Shown in pieces: positions 19,501-27,719 of a stretch of 64,000 nucleotides of DNA. The notes under the pieces are model-generated. The model was not told the origin of the DNA and did not search any database. It was given only the letters and a program-made list of their open reading frames with translations. The position numbers and the translations under genes were made by a program. Within the stretch, counting starts at the first letter, position 1; each line of letters opens with the position of its first letter. The stretch covers positions 372,001 to 436,000 of the forward strand of contig CANMCF010000002.1 in the NCBI GenBank assembly GCA_947496215.1, read 5' to 3'. The DNA comes from an uncultured Bizionia sp. Lineage in GTDB: Bacteria; Bacteroidota; Bacteroidia; Flavobacteriales; Flavobacteriaceae.

Positions 19501-22500
19501 ATGGTTTCAACAACTTCATAAGTGGCTTGGAAACCTATGCGCAAGCAAAGACACAAGGTTTCGATGTTTTTGCAAGCCAAAACCTACTGGTTGACAACGA
19601 TCCTTATTTTTCTAAAGACATTCCAGGCTTCGAAGTGGGGTCCAGCAAAGCGGAACGTGTGAACATGATGAAACATGCCTTGGAAAATACCTACGACGAG
19701 TTCGATACGTTCATGCTTCAGGTGGCATACAACACAGCGGTATGCAACAGTGTGTCCAGTTGCGAGAATGATTTCCCTGACTTTGACACATTGTCCAATG
19801 CATTGTTGGGTTCAAATATTTCCGATGAGGTCAAAGACAGAGTATGGCAAACCTACAGGTCGTATTATCTGGGATTGAAGCAAAAGATACAATATGTGTT
19901 TTCCACCCTGCATGCCTACAATGAAGGCTATTACAATTCCTGCATTGGTACGGACGAGGTACCTGCAAGCCTGGTGGCCGTGATTTCGGACTATCCACAA
20001 GCAGGAACCATCAATGGTTTTTTCAATCTACCGGAGGAGAATCTATGCACGGCCGAAGGACACGAGCTGTATTTGGATAAGGTAAGACGTTTCACTCCAA
20101 TAGACGACCTATACAACTCGGGACAGGACACCGCGGATACGGTGGCCGAGGTAACGACGCAGACCAATTTCGACTACTTTGTAAGTACGGGCATATGTCC
20201 AATGGCCAGAGATATGGAGCTATACCTAAATGGACTGACTACCCAACTGGGAGACAATGGGGAACCCATTGCTTTGGTTGGCAATTCAGAGCCTTATACA
20301 GGTAAATATCTAAGTAAGGCCTTGTTTGAGGACTTGGGAGGCACCTTGCCTGTAGGTAACTTTGTGATTGCGGGAACCATCCATTCCAACGACGTCAAGT
20401 CCTTGGACATCACTTTCGATGGCGGTACACCAGTAACCTTGGTCTTGCCTTCGGGAACCTACGATTGGTCTGGGTATGGCAGCCAATGGAATATTTCGAA
20501 GATGAGTGGGGTATACTACAATGAGGGGTCATACAATGCAACCATGGGAACTTTCGGATTTCAAGTGTTGGCACGAATACTTGTAGGAGAAGTTTTTGAA
20601 GAAATCGTATTGTCGGGCACCACACAGGCACGGGTAGGAGAATGTTCCATCAACAATTCGGGGAACGACATCGGTCAGGATTTGGGATCGGGAGGAGAAG
20701 GAACATCCATCCTCAACGATTGCGACAAGCAGCCTCGATTCAAATCGGCAATGGTAAAGCTCATGAATGCATTGGTGCAAGATGGAAACATTGGGAATGC
20801 CAATTACGAGATCACGAATCTGGACGAATACAAAAACAGTTACTTGCCAGAGTACTTTGACATTGCCGTTGGGCAAAGTGTATTCTGGAAGGCGATTGGC
20901 AATACCTTTTACGTGGAAGTCAACAACCAAACCCACCTCACGTACATTTTGACGGACACTTTGCCAGCAGGAAGCAATTACATTGTCACAGGATTGTACA
21001 TTGGGGAGATAGTCAATGATCTTACAGGGCTTTACAACGTAGCCAACCTTACCTATTTGGATGCCAGTTTCAGCAAGGTCAAATTGGAAGGGAGAATCTT
21101 CAAGGAGGCCAAAACCCTCTTGAATTTTTCTTGCTGTGGTGTCGTGGACGATAGTGGAGATCCTGATGGTTTTTTGACCTGCGAAGAAGGCGCATCCACG
21201 TTGAAACCGGAGATGGCCTTTCATTTAAAGAATTTGATGAATGCCTTGTTGTCTAGAGGAGAGTTCTATAACGACAATGTAAGCTTGTCGAATTACCCAG
21301 AGTACAATGAGTTTTTGAAGAAGTTTTTCCAAGCGAACATGCTGAAATCATGTGCATTGGAAGACGTTAACTGTCCAGATGCATCTGTTGATTTCTTTGA
21401 TGTAAATGAAGTTGTATGGGATGGAGCTAGGCTTGGGCAACTGGGAAATGTTCAGTATGTCAGATATGCAGATAAGTACAACTTTAGGTTAAGCTATTAT
21501 AATTTGAGTGATGTTCCAGAATTATTTAATATCGATAGTATAGATGCACTTGGTTTTGTCAATCAAAATAATCCAATTGAAGAGGCAGGTACCTTTGCAT
21601 TCAATATGCAATTTCAAGATAGCAATGGAGGTCTATTTGTTTATGATGGGCTAGGAATAAATCAATCAAGTGACTCTATAATTGAAGAGACTTACTACCA
21701 TTGTGATTTGTTTGATATTTTGGATAACCCAGACATATTGGATCAGTATTGCGCAGAAAACAATAACACGTTATTGGATGGCTTTATAGACAATTGGATA
21801 CCATTTCTCAATGCATTGATGGATAAAGGCGATTTTAATAGCACCACGCCTGTAAATTTATCGGGTTACCCGGAGTACAATGAATTTTTACAGCGATATA
21901 TTTATAAAGGGCGCGTTAATTACTGTAATGAAAATAACCAAAACCAATGTGGGAACTTTAATGATCGAACTATAGAAAAGTATTTGGATAGAACACAAGT
22001 GTACTGGTCTAAACAAGCAAGTAGTACAATAGATTTTTATTATTTAACCGTATACGACATAGATAATGAGGCATATAGTATTAATATTGATTTCACGACA
22101 AGTCCTGGGGTTCTAAGTGAAGACTTAAATTTCTTACCTAGAATCAACTCTTTTAATAACTCCGACAACTTTAGTCTAAATTATACCCCTGTAAATAATT
22201 CTAATGATGTTAGGTCTATACAAATAAAATTTACCTCAGGGTATTATGATGTTTCTACGAGTGGTGGTAGTAATTCTTTTCACGCTCCAGAATGTAATGG
22301 TATAATTCAACCAATAGCCCAATCCTCATCCTTCAACACCAAAGCCTTCGGAGCAGAAGACACCTGCTTGCCATGCATCCCACAACCTGTGGAACCTGTA
22401 AGCTGTACCGATGCATATGCCGTATTGCAAACGGTCGTTTCGGGCATCGATGGCTACACATTGCCGGAACACTATACCTTGGACTATTTCTGTGACATCA

Positions 22501-25500
22501 AATATGCACTGATCACGGAGGATTACAAGTATTATATGGCCCAATTGGGCATAGACACGGTGGATAGCCTACAATTCTTGACCATTGCGGAATTCGCCCA
22601 CTCGGAACTCAACTTTGGCTATGAGGGCACCAAAGCAGTGATAGAAGCCTATAGGGACCATGTCGCTTTGGATTCGGAGAATGCCGAGACTTGGTTTAAA
22701 TATGTGGAGTCGTTTTTGGAGGATAACCCCGGTTTACCATGTCAACCCTCCATATTCACCGTGATACCGGAAGTGGAAATCGACATAGTCGACGACATGT
22801 CCGATTGCCAGGAATTCGTATTGAACGTTAGCGAGACCTACAATGCGGACAGCTATGAGAATTTCTTGGATGCCAAACGTCTGGCCTTCAGGAAAGCCTA
22901 TCTCAAGGAAGCCTTGGAAAATGCCAAGGAGACCTTTACCATGAAGTACTTCGAGAAGGAGTACCAATATACCTTGTACTATTACGACCAATCTGGGAAC
23001 TTGACGCAGACGGTACCACCCGAAGGTGTGGATCGCTTTACCAAGCAGGAATTGGACGACGATGGCATCCATTTGCAAATCAATGCGCATAGAAACACGG
23101 ACAATGCGAGCGAGAACCTTGCATTGTTGCCACAACATCGCTTGGTGACCGAGTACAAGTACAATTCACTCAACCAATTGGTATGGCAACATACCCCGGA
23201 TGGTGGGGAGACCCGTTTTGCATACGACAAGTTGGGACGAATTATTGCATCCCAGAATGCGAAACAAAAGGAAAACAATACCTTTAGCTATACCACCTAC
23301 GACAAGTTGGGACGCATCACGGAAGCTGGGGAGTTGGTACCCAAAACCAATGTGGCCATCGATGAGACTTCCGGTAAGTTGATACTCGTGGCAAATGGCG
23401 AATGGGTGCTCAATCGTGAAGAGGACAATTTCCCGAAGAACATCTCCGACATGCAACGCGAGGTGACCAAAACCACTTACAGCACACCGGCATTTGGAGT
23501 GGTGGACTTGTTCAATACGGTCAATAACGATGCCGATTTGAAGAGCAATTCCCGAAACAGGGTCACGGGAGTCTATTATTTCGACGATTTGGAATCGGGA
23601 GTGTTGTTGAGACAATACGACAATGCCATATTCTATGCCTACGACATCCATGGGAACGTCAAGGAAGTGGTGCAACACAACAAACAGATGGTCACCGACC
23701 CGACAAACAGCAACTCGGGAACAAAGAATGTGGAATACGCGTACGACCTGATTAGTGGCAACGTCCATGAAGTGACCTATCAAAGAGGGAAGCCAGATCA
23801 ATTCATACACCAATACGAATACGATGCAGACAATCGCATTGTCAATGTAAAGACCTCCAGCGATGGCATGCTTTGGGAACAAGATGCCAGCTACCAATAT
23901 TTTGCGCACGGCCCATTGGCACGAACGGAACTGGGAGACAACAAGGTACAAGGTATGGATTACGCCTATACGCTACAAGGTTGGTTAAAGGGCGTGAACT
24001 CGGAAAACCTGTCTCCGGATGCGGACATGGGTAAGGATGGAACAGCAGATTCCGTGGTGGCAAAGGACGCCATGGGATATTCCCTTGGCTATTACCAGAA
24101 TGACTATGTTTCCTTGGGAATCAACGAAAATGTGACGGCCACATCCTTTGGTCATGGTACAAACACGGCAATGCAAAGTGGTAAGAACCTGTACAATGGT
24201 AACATCAAACAGATGGTGACCAGTCTGCTCGACAACGACGAGTCCTTATTGGATACACAGATGAACCATTACCAATACGACCAGTTGAATCGTATTCGAA
24301 GCATGCAAGGCAACAAGGTTGTCAATGCGGCATTGAGTCCAACCTACGATTCCGAATACAGCTACGACAACAATGGGAACTTGGAAAGTTTGAAGCGTTC
24401 TGCCGTGAATGCAGAGGGCAATGTCATGGCGATGGACGACTTCACCTACAACTACAATGAGATTACCGATGCCAATGGGAAGTTACAGAAGACGAACAAC
24501 CAGTTGCGATCCGTATACGACGATGCCAATTTGGATGGCAACTTCGATACTGACATAGATAGCGGGCAAGCATTGGACAACTACGAGTACGATGCCATTG
24601 GGCAATTGACAAAGGACACAGCAGAGAACATAGCCAACATAGAATGGCGTGTGGACGGCAAGGTACGCAAGGTGATCAAGACGGATGGTACCACCATTGC
24701 CTTTGCCTACGACGGATTGGGGAACCGCATCTCCAAAACCGTGATGCCGGAAAACAAGACCACTTTGTATGTTAGGGATGCGCAGGGGAATGTGATGGCG
24801 GTTTACGATAGCTATTCCAATGATGTTACAGGCTCGGAAACCAACCCCGTGGAACTGGAACTCAACGGAGGAAGCATCAATGGTACACATAGTGCGGTAG
24901 ATGGCATTTTCGTGGGGACGGAAACCGAACCCGTTGTTGTGGAAACCAACGAAAACATTGTCTTTACGGCTGGAAACGGAATCACCCTAAGATCAAACAC
25001 GCACATCAAGGCTGGAGCGGACATTTCCGCCAAGATAGAAGCAGTTGCAGGTACCGAAGACAACGAAGAAGGCGTATTCTTGACCGAACACCACATCTAT
25101 GGGAGTAGCCGTTTGGGATTGGAAGAAAAAAGGATTGCAGTGACTGATGCCGATGCCGAGCCAACGGAAACCTATGCCAACAAGATAGGAGACAAACGTT
25201 ACGAACTAAGCAACCACTTGGGTAACGTGTTGAGTGTGATTAGCGATCGTAAGTTGGTGGATGCTGAAAATAGCAGTACCTTTAGTCCAGACGTTCTTAC
25301 ATATAGTGATTATTATCCTTTTGGCATGCTGCTACCTAACAGGCATGGTAACAGTAGCGACTACCGTTACGGCTTCCAAGGCCAAGAAATGGACAACGAA
25401 ATCAAAGGGGAAGGGAACTCTGTGAACTTCAAATACAGGATGCACGACCCTAGAGTGGGTAGGTTCTTTGCTAGAGACCCTTTGGCAAGTAAATATCCTT

Positions 25501-26354
25501 GGAATAGTCCTTATGCATTTAGTGAAAATAGATTGTTAGATGGAATAGAATTAGAGGGTAAGGAAATACAAATAGGTCCTTTGATTACTGATGGTTATTC
25601 ACGTGTTCTGAAACTAGCTAAATCTTTTGATAAATATGTTAATGATGTAGCTCAAGGTTTTGTTAAAAAGGCAAAGACTGAGATTGAAGGAACAGTCGAA
25701 GGTTCTATATATATAGCATCAGGTGAGGCCGAAAGAGATGCGCAACCATTAATTAATGCAACAAGGAATTTAATTACTAAATCTAGATTAGGTACTATTG
25801 ATCCTCAAGTTAATGATGGTTTAATTGAAGACTTTATAAGAGAGGCTGAACCTATAGTAAGAAGTACAGAAGCCTTAGTGAAAGATGCTTATACAACAAC
25901 TAAACAAGCACTTAAAGGTGATGGTAAAGCGGGAGGAGCTGTTCTTTTTGAAGTAACAATGCTTTTTGTAGAAGGAGATGAAGCTAGATTTGCCCCTAAA
26001 ATTCTTAAGAATATAAATTGGAGTTGGAAAAGTAAACCAACTTTTGGTCATACTTTTACAACTCATGGTAAAGGAAGCAAGATTACACAAAGTCTACAAG
26101 ATAGAGCTAAAGCACCGAAGCAAAGTTCTAGACAAGGACAATGGTTAGATAACGAGGCAGCTGCTGAATGGATAAGATCTAAAGTTGAAGGAGGTGAGTT
26201 CGAAATTGGTAAGGCTTATGATTTTGATGATTTACCAGATGGTTTAGGTCAAGTTATAGATGAATCAGGAGATATTGTTCCTACAAATAGTGCTAGAATT
26301 ATTATTAACTCTAAAGGGAAAATATCATCTTTTCCAGTTGATAAACAACCATAA
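16527..26354 (+). CDS. giant RHS/YD-repeat polymorphic toxin with variable C-terminal tip
   Basis: 3275 residues. Signal peptide 1-24 (ends CCFGHAQ). The N-terminal third is beta-rich with a fibronectin-like start and a DUF6443-type region (SYFDGTLRNRQTVTKI, IYDAQGRPAIEVLP, ~335-375). Four degenerate Cys-led modules lie at ~1220-1930, the last two AT-rich. YD repeats run from ~2150 (YYYDQSGNLTQTVPPEGVD) to the RHS closing hallmark MHDPRVGRFFARDPLASKYP at ~2971-2990 and NSPYAFSENRLLDGIELEGK. The 260-residue tip has a helical pre-toxin part, then a ~100-residue end domain starting FGHTFTTHGKGS (~3172) with GQWLDNEAAAEWI, LPDGLGQVI and VPTNSARIIINSKG. That end resembles tips of CdiA/filamentous haemagglutinin-type toxins; a nuclease is plausible (two conserved-looking His) but its family was not identified. 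The tip is strikingly AT-rich relative to the core, as expected of exchangeable tips. The 12-nt gap to the next small gene fits toxin-immunity pairing. Confidence 0.85.
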   Translation: MNIKTLKNTLLHLLFLVCCFGHAQNEDTYTAAQLNNGINDPNFTIVFEEPTLPSDDILDVNPMIQVTLGVNDQISPLEWFAFSMELEVTPISSTGTPEESKTVVLEVENNNLAGAGGSFANVSKQVFKGAYGATIRIVNTIYANKDINGDMQNNAAVPDNITLSIGFNAKRYHELNPDDVPILSMSSQSEIDASKVLDVSWPEVTGAIGYDVEWTWVDSYSETLSIPLEPGDIDLSIRDFELDNTRVQTENENYQIPLIYAKGYVIFRVRAVGRYLDLENLGKYRYGKWSSGVNEKEHVENWPHYIRVNADHENNKNWQFQASYAEQGKKKEVVSYFDGTLRNRQTVTKINSDDNAIIGEVIYDAQGRPAIEVLPVPVNENEIKYYQDFNLNVSETITGAPYHYEDFDIEDKISPTEVKINGMSNQSGASKYYSANNDVANAFKERVPQAMNNPFSQIEYTSDNTGRIKRKGGVGPDHQLGSKHEMRYYYGYPKQKELNRLFGYNVGNEIHYKKNVVIDPNGQSSISYMDPQGRTIATALAGGSPTSLLPLDDEIDGEGELHEEIEFDLFEADGSNAKHVTGNFGALYDARRYGSQQVSPADFTDYIFNYELKLDALRYTDDCGDAHEGYPYAYDLQLDVVDGIGQSRLPNAANTTLIANTDLSLFALNETVEDMEAGSFGISKLLTVNKAKLDEYADDYISRISDEDNPDCYVNPSSFSPDVSVDLCIVSCEDCRAALLVNAEGNPTDEDTAQNDYVDQQMESYQQSSSPEELLLLEQRFMREWELLLAACDEACRTDGIVDGDPNGDDVIEIIENSISCNNDKEALVKDMSIAGQYGMKFFNEEQKWEHLESLSIFNVDNQLLSAAGKSWRQPFHYEKDLGTDLGHYYDENGYVSYIRVKENEDGTYDPPLVDDDDIDFDLNPTEEEGYYNVEPQFVAFEDIDDLRAHWQESWAESLVTYHPEYDYLEYSFAVCAVIRPLEGTTTNMNSDGFNNFISGLETYAQAKTQGFDVFASQNLLVDNDPYFSKDIPGFEVGSSKAERVNMMKHALENTYDEFDTFMLQVAYNTAVCNSVSSCENDFPDFDTLSNALLGSNISDEVKDRVWQTYRSYYLGLKQKIQYVFSTLHAYNEGYYNSCIGTDEVPASLVAVISDYPQAGTINGFFNLPEENLCTAEGHELYLDKVRRFTPIDDLYNSGQDTADTVAEVTTQTNFDYFVSTGICPMARDMELYLNGLTTQLGDNGEPIALVGNSEPYTGKYLSKALFEDLGGTLPVGNFVIAGTIHSNDVKSLDITFDGGTPVTLVLPSGTYDWSGYGSQWNISKMSGVYYNEGSYNATMGTFGFQVLARILVGEVFEEIVLSGTTQARVGECSINNSGNDIGQDLGSGGEGTSILNDCDKQPRFKSAMVKLMNALVQDGNIGNANYEITNLDEYKNSYLPEYFDIAVGQSVFWKAIGNTFYVEVNNQTHLTYILTDTLPAGSNYIVTGLYIGEIVNDLTGLYNVANLTYLDASFSKVKLEGRIFKEAKTLLNFSCCGVVDDSGDPDGFLTCEEGASTLKPEMAFHLKNLMNALLSRGEFYNDNVSLSNYPEYNEFLKKFFQANMLKSCALEDVNCPDASVDFFDVNEVVWDGARLGQLGNVQYVRYADKYNFRLSYYNLSDVPELFNIDSIDALGFVNQNNPIEEAGTFAFNMQFQDSNGGLFVYDGLGINQSSDSIIEETYYHCDLFDILDNPDILDQYCAENNNTLLDGFIDNWIPFLNALMDKGDFNSTTPVNLSGYPEYNEFLQRYIYKGRVNYCNENNQNQCGNFNDRTIEKYLDRTQVYWSKQASSTIDFYYLTVYDIDNEAYSINIDFTTSPGVLSEDLNFLPRINSFNNSDNFSLNYTPVNNSNDVRSIQIKFTSGYYDVSTSGGSNSFHAPECNGIIQPIAQSSSFNTKAFGAEDTCLPCIPQPVEPVSCTDAYAVLQTVVSGIDGYTLPEHYTLDYFCDIKYALITEDYKYYMAQLGIDTVDSLQFLTIAEFAHSELNFGYEGTKAVIEAYRDHVALDSENAETWFKYVESFLEDNPGLPCQPSIFTVIPEVEIDIVDDMSDCQEFVLNVSETYNADSYENFLDAKRLAFRKAYLKEALENAKETFTMKYFEKEYQYTLYYYDQSGNLTQTVPPEGVDRFTKQELDDDGIHLQINAHRNTDNASENLALLPQHRLVTEYKYNSLNQLVWQHTPDGGETRFAYDKLGRIIASQNAKQKENNTFSYTTYDKLGRITEAGELVPKTNVAIDETSGKLILVANGEWVLNREEDNFPKNISDMQREVTKTTYSTPAFGVVDLFNTVNNDADLKSNSRNRVTGVYYFDDLESGVLLRQYDNAIFYAYDIHGNVKEVVQHNKQMVTDPTNSNSGTKNVEYAYDLISGNVHEVTYQRGKPDQFIHQYEYDADNRIVNVKTSSDGMLWEQDASYQYFAHGPLARTELGDNKVQGMDYAYTLQGWLKGVNSENLSPDADMGKDGTADSVVAKDAMGYSLGYYQNDYVSLGINENVTATSFGHGTNTAMQSGKNLYNGNIKQMVTSLLDNDESLLDTQMNHYQYDQLNRIRSMQGNKVVNAALSPTYDSEYSYDNNGNLESLKRSAVNAEGNVMAMDDFTYNYNEITDANGKLQKTNNQLRSVYDDANLDGNFDTDIDSGQALDNYEYDAIGQLTKDTAENIANIEWRVDGKVRKVIKTDGTTIAFAYDGLGNRISKTVMPENKTTLYVRDAQGNVMAVYDSYSNDVTGSETNPVELELNGGSINGTHSAVDGIFVGTETEPVVVETNENIVFTAGNGITLRSNTHIKAGADISAKIEAVAGTEDNEEGVFLTEHHIYGSSRLGLEEKRIAVTDADAEPTETYANKIGDKRYELSNHLGNVLSVISDRKLVDAENSSTFSPDVLTYSDYYPFGMLLPNRHGNSSDYRYGFQGQEMDNEIKGEGNSVNFKYRMHDPRVGRFFARDPLASKYPWNSPYAFSENRLLDGIELEGKEIQIGPLITDGYSRVLKLAKSFDKYVNDVAQGFVKKAKTEIEGTVEGSIYIASGEAERDAQPLINATRNLITKSRLGTIDPQVNDGLIEDFIREAEPIVRSTEALVKDAYTTTKQALKGDGKAGGAVLFEVTMLFVEGDEARFAPKILKNINWSWKSKPTFGHTFTTHGKGSKITQSLQDRAKAPKQSSRQGQWLDNEAAAEWIRSKVEGGEFEIGKAYDFDDLPDGLGQVIDESGDIVPTNSARIIINSKGKISSFPVDKQP

Positions 26355-26366
26355 ACCTATTATAAG

Positions 26367-26909
26367 ATGAAGTGTGATTTAGTTTTAAAAGGACAGTTGT
26401 CAAAAATTTTTATAAATAAAAACTTTGTATATGACAATGAATTAGATGATTTTTCATCTATTTCTAGTGATATTTCAAATATTTTTTCCGATGAAAATAT
26501 TGAATTTTCTTTGAAATTAAATGGTGTCATTTTACCTGTCGAAATGTGGAGTGATTTTCCTTATTTTCTGGATGATTTTAGTGATTATATTGATTTTTTG
26601 TTTTTAGAAGATATAAATAGTTTTGCTTATTATTTAAGTAATCAAGGAATAGAAACTAATATAGGTTTTCATCAAAATGAAGACAAAGTTAATATTACTG
26701 AAAAGATTTTTTTAAAATCTAGCTACTCTATTAGTTTAAAAGAATTACAAAAAGACATTATATTGTTTTTTGATAAATTAATGGAATTGATAGAAAATTT
26801 AATTCCTAATATGAAAAATAATATTTGGTTTAGAGATTGGGAAGAGAAAATAAAGTACACCATACTAGATAGCCCTCCGCTACCGCATTCTATGGATAAA
26901 AACAAGTAA
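26367..26909 (+). CDS. probable immunity protein for the RHS toxin
   Basis: 180 residues, acidic, rich in Asp, Ser, Phe and Ile, very AT-rich DNA like the toxin tip and unlike the RHS core. No signal peptide or membrane segment, so cytoplasmic. Position (12 nt after the RHS stop), size, acidity and base composition are the classical marks of a cognate immunity gene; sequence family not recognised. The last 12 codons (26871 onward: PPLPHSMDKNK, stop) are inside a 75-bp repeat that occurs again immediately downstream. The native C-terminus has therefore probably been replaced or extended by repeat DNA, and activity may be altered. Confidence 0.7.
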   Translation: MKCDLVLKGQLSKIFINKNFVYDNELDDFSSISSDISNIFSDENIEFSLKLNGVILPVEMWSDFPYFLDDFSDYIDFLFLEDINSFAYYLSNQGIETNIGFHQNEDKVNITEKIFLKSSYSISLKELQKDIILFFDKLMELIENLIPNMKNNIWFRDWEEKIKYTILDSPPLPHSMDKNK

Positions 26910-27021
26910 AAAAACAATAAATATTAGGCGGCAAAATTATGTGTATTCCCCCGCTCCCGCATTCTATGGATAAAAACAAGTAAAAAGCAATAAATAATTA
27001 GGCAGCAAAATTATGTATATT
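26873..27021. repeat. tandem direct repeat, two copies of ~75 bp
   Basis: Copy 1 is 26873-26947 and copy 2 is 26948-27021. They share CCGCATTCTATGGATAAAAA, then ACAAGTAAAAA, then an AATAAAT..TTAGGC.GCAAAATTATGT.TATT end with few differences. The right half of each copy is the last codons of an IS110-type transposase on the minus strand (N-x-H-N-F-A-A-stop). So copy 1 is a duplicate of the IS end fused to the immunity-gene 3' end. It likely arose by IS insertion or recombination. Confidence 0.8.
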
Positions 27022-27363
27022 CACATAGGGTTGTTGCCTTTTAATTACCGCAAAAACACGATGTAATACTTTGTTTCTAATATTGTTTAACACGAGCATT
27101 TTATTTTTTCCTTTTTCTACTTTAGCTTCAAAATAAGTTTTAAGTTGATAGTCGTACTTTTTGGCATTCAAGGCACACATATTTAGTAATGATTTTAGTT
27201 TTTTATCTGCTAAATGGTTTACTTTATTTCTACCATTAATGCTAGAACCAGATTGATATGGAAAAGGAGCTACTCCGGCATAACAAGCTAACTGTCTAGC
27301 ATTTTCAAAAGCAGTAAATCCTTTAGTTATAATAAGTAAATAAGTTGCTGTTTGTGGTCCAAT
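26998..27363 (-). pseudogene. IS110-family transposase, C-terminal remnant
   Basis: Open from ATT 27363 to stop 26998 (122 codons) with no start and a broken 5' side. The protein reads GPQTATYLLIITKGFTAF, ARQLACYAGVAPFPYQSGSS, INGRNKVNHLADKKLKSLL and ends HNFAA. That is the Transposase_20 domain of IS110/IS1111 elements (GxGPxTA, YAGVxPxxxQSG, catalytic-Ser region). The N-terminal DEDD domain is missing. The 5' breakpoint at 27364 is at a CCCCGCTCCCG motif that also starts the palindromic repeats here, so recombination at that repeat may have deleted the rest. Confidence 0.85.
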
Positions 27364-27487
27364 CCCCCGCTCCCGTTAGTTTGCAACTAGTGGCGAGTAT
27401 GAGTAAGCGATGAGTTATTAAAAATAAAGAATCCTGTTCTGCGAAGTTTGCCCCCTGATGACACTAGTATGTTCACATAAGAGTAAA

Positions 27488-27577
27488 CGCTACCGCAAGT
27501 TTGTAACTTGTGGCGTTACGAGTAAGCCATAAATAATAAAGCAGAAAGCTTTTACAGAAATGTAGAGGCTTTTTTGT
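27488..27577 (+). repeat. composite palindromic intergenic repeat, copy 2
   Basis: Element of ~90 bp. It starts CGCTACCGCAAGT with a small hairpin (CCGCAAGT 27493-27500, loop TTGTA, ACTTGTGG 27506-27513), then GAGTAAG, then an A-rich spacer, then a 12-bp terminator-like hairpin followed by T residues. The same order recurs at 28861-28958 and partly at 27364-27420. The sequence of each hairpin drifts while base pairing is kept. Confidence 0.7.
27545..27575 (+). terminator. rho-independent-type terminator
   Basis: Stem AAAGCTTTTACA (27545-27556), GAAA tetraloop, TGTAGAGGCTTT (27561-27572) with two G-T pairs, followed by more T. It would end transcription of the toxin-immunity region before the serine hydrolase. 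It is the right half of the composite repeat. Confidence 0.65.
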
Positions 27578-27719
27578 TTACATATTTTACATTAACCCTA
27601 AAAAATATTTACATTTATTGAGTAATAAAGGAAAACCCAACTGCTAAAGAGAACAGGTCTGAGGTGAATCTTTGTCTATTTAACCACAAACATATTGACA
27701 ATAATTCAAATTTAAATGA

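Larger units (their letters stand above)
27364..27719. other. gene-free scar region with palindromic repeats
   Basis: 356 bp between the IS110 remnant and the serine hydrolase. It contains a first palindromic repeat (27364-27420, partial, hairpin TAGT-TTGCA-ACTA at 27377-27389), a short fragment around 27430-27487 that looks like decayed coding or repeat DNA, and a complete composite repeat (27488-27577). The remaining ~140 bp before 27720 is AT-rich leader with no identifiable promoter. Confidence 0.6.

Noticed and set aside
23166-23951. 261-codon minus-strand frame within the YD-repeat region
   Set aside because: Antisense to the RHS core; its protein shows only the mirror pattern of the YD repeats.
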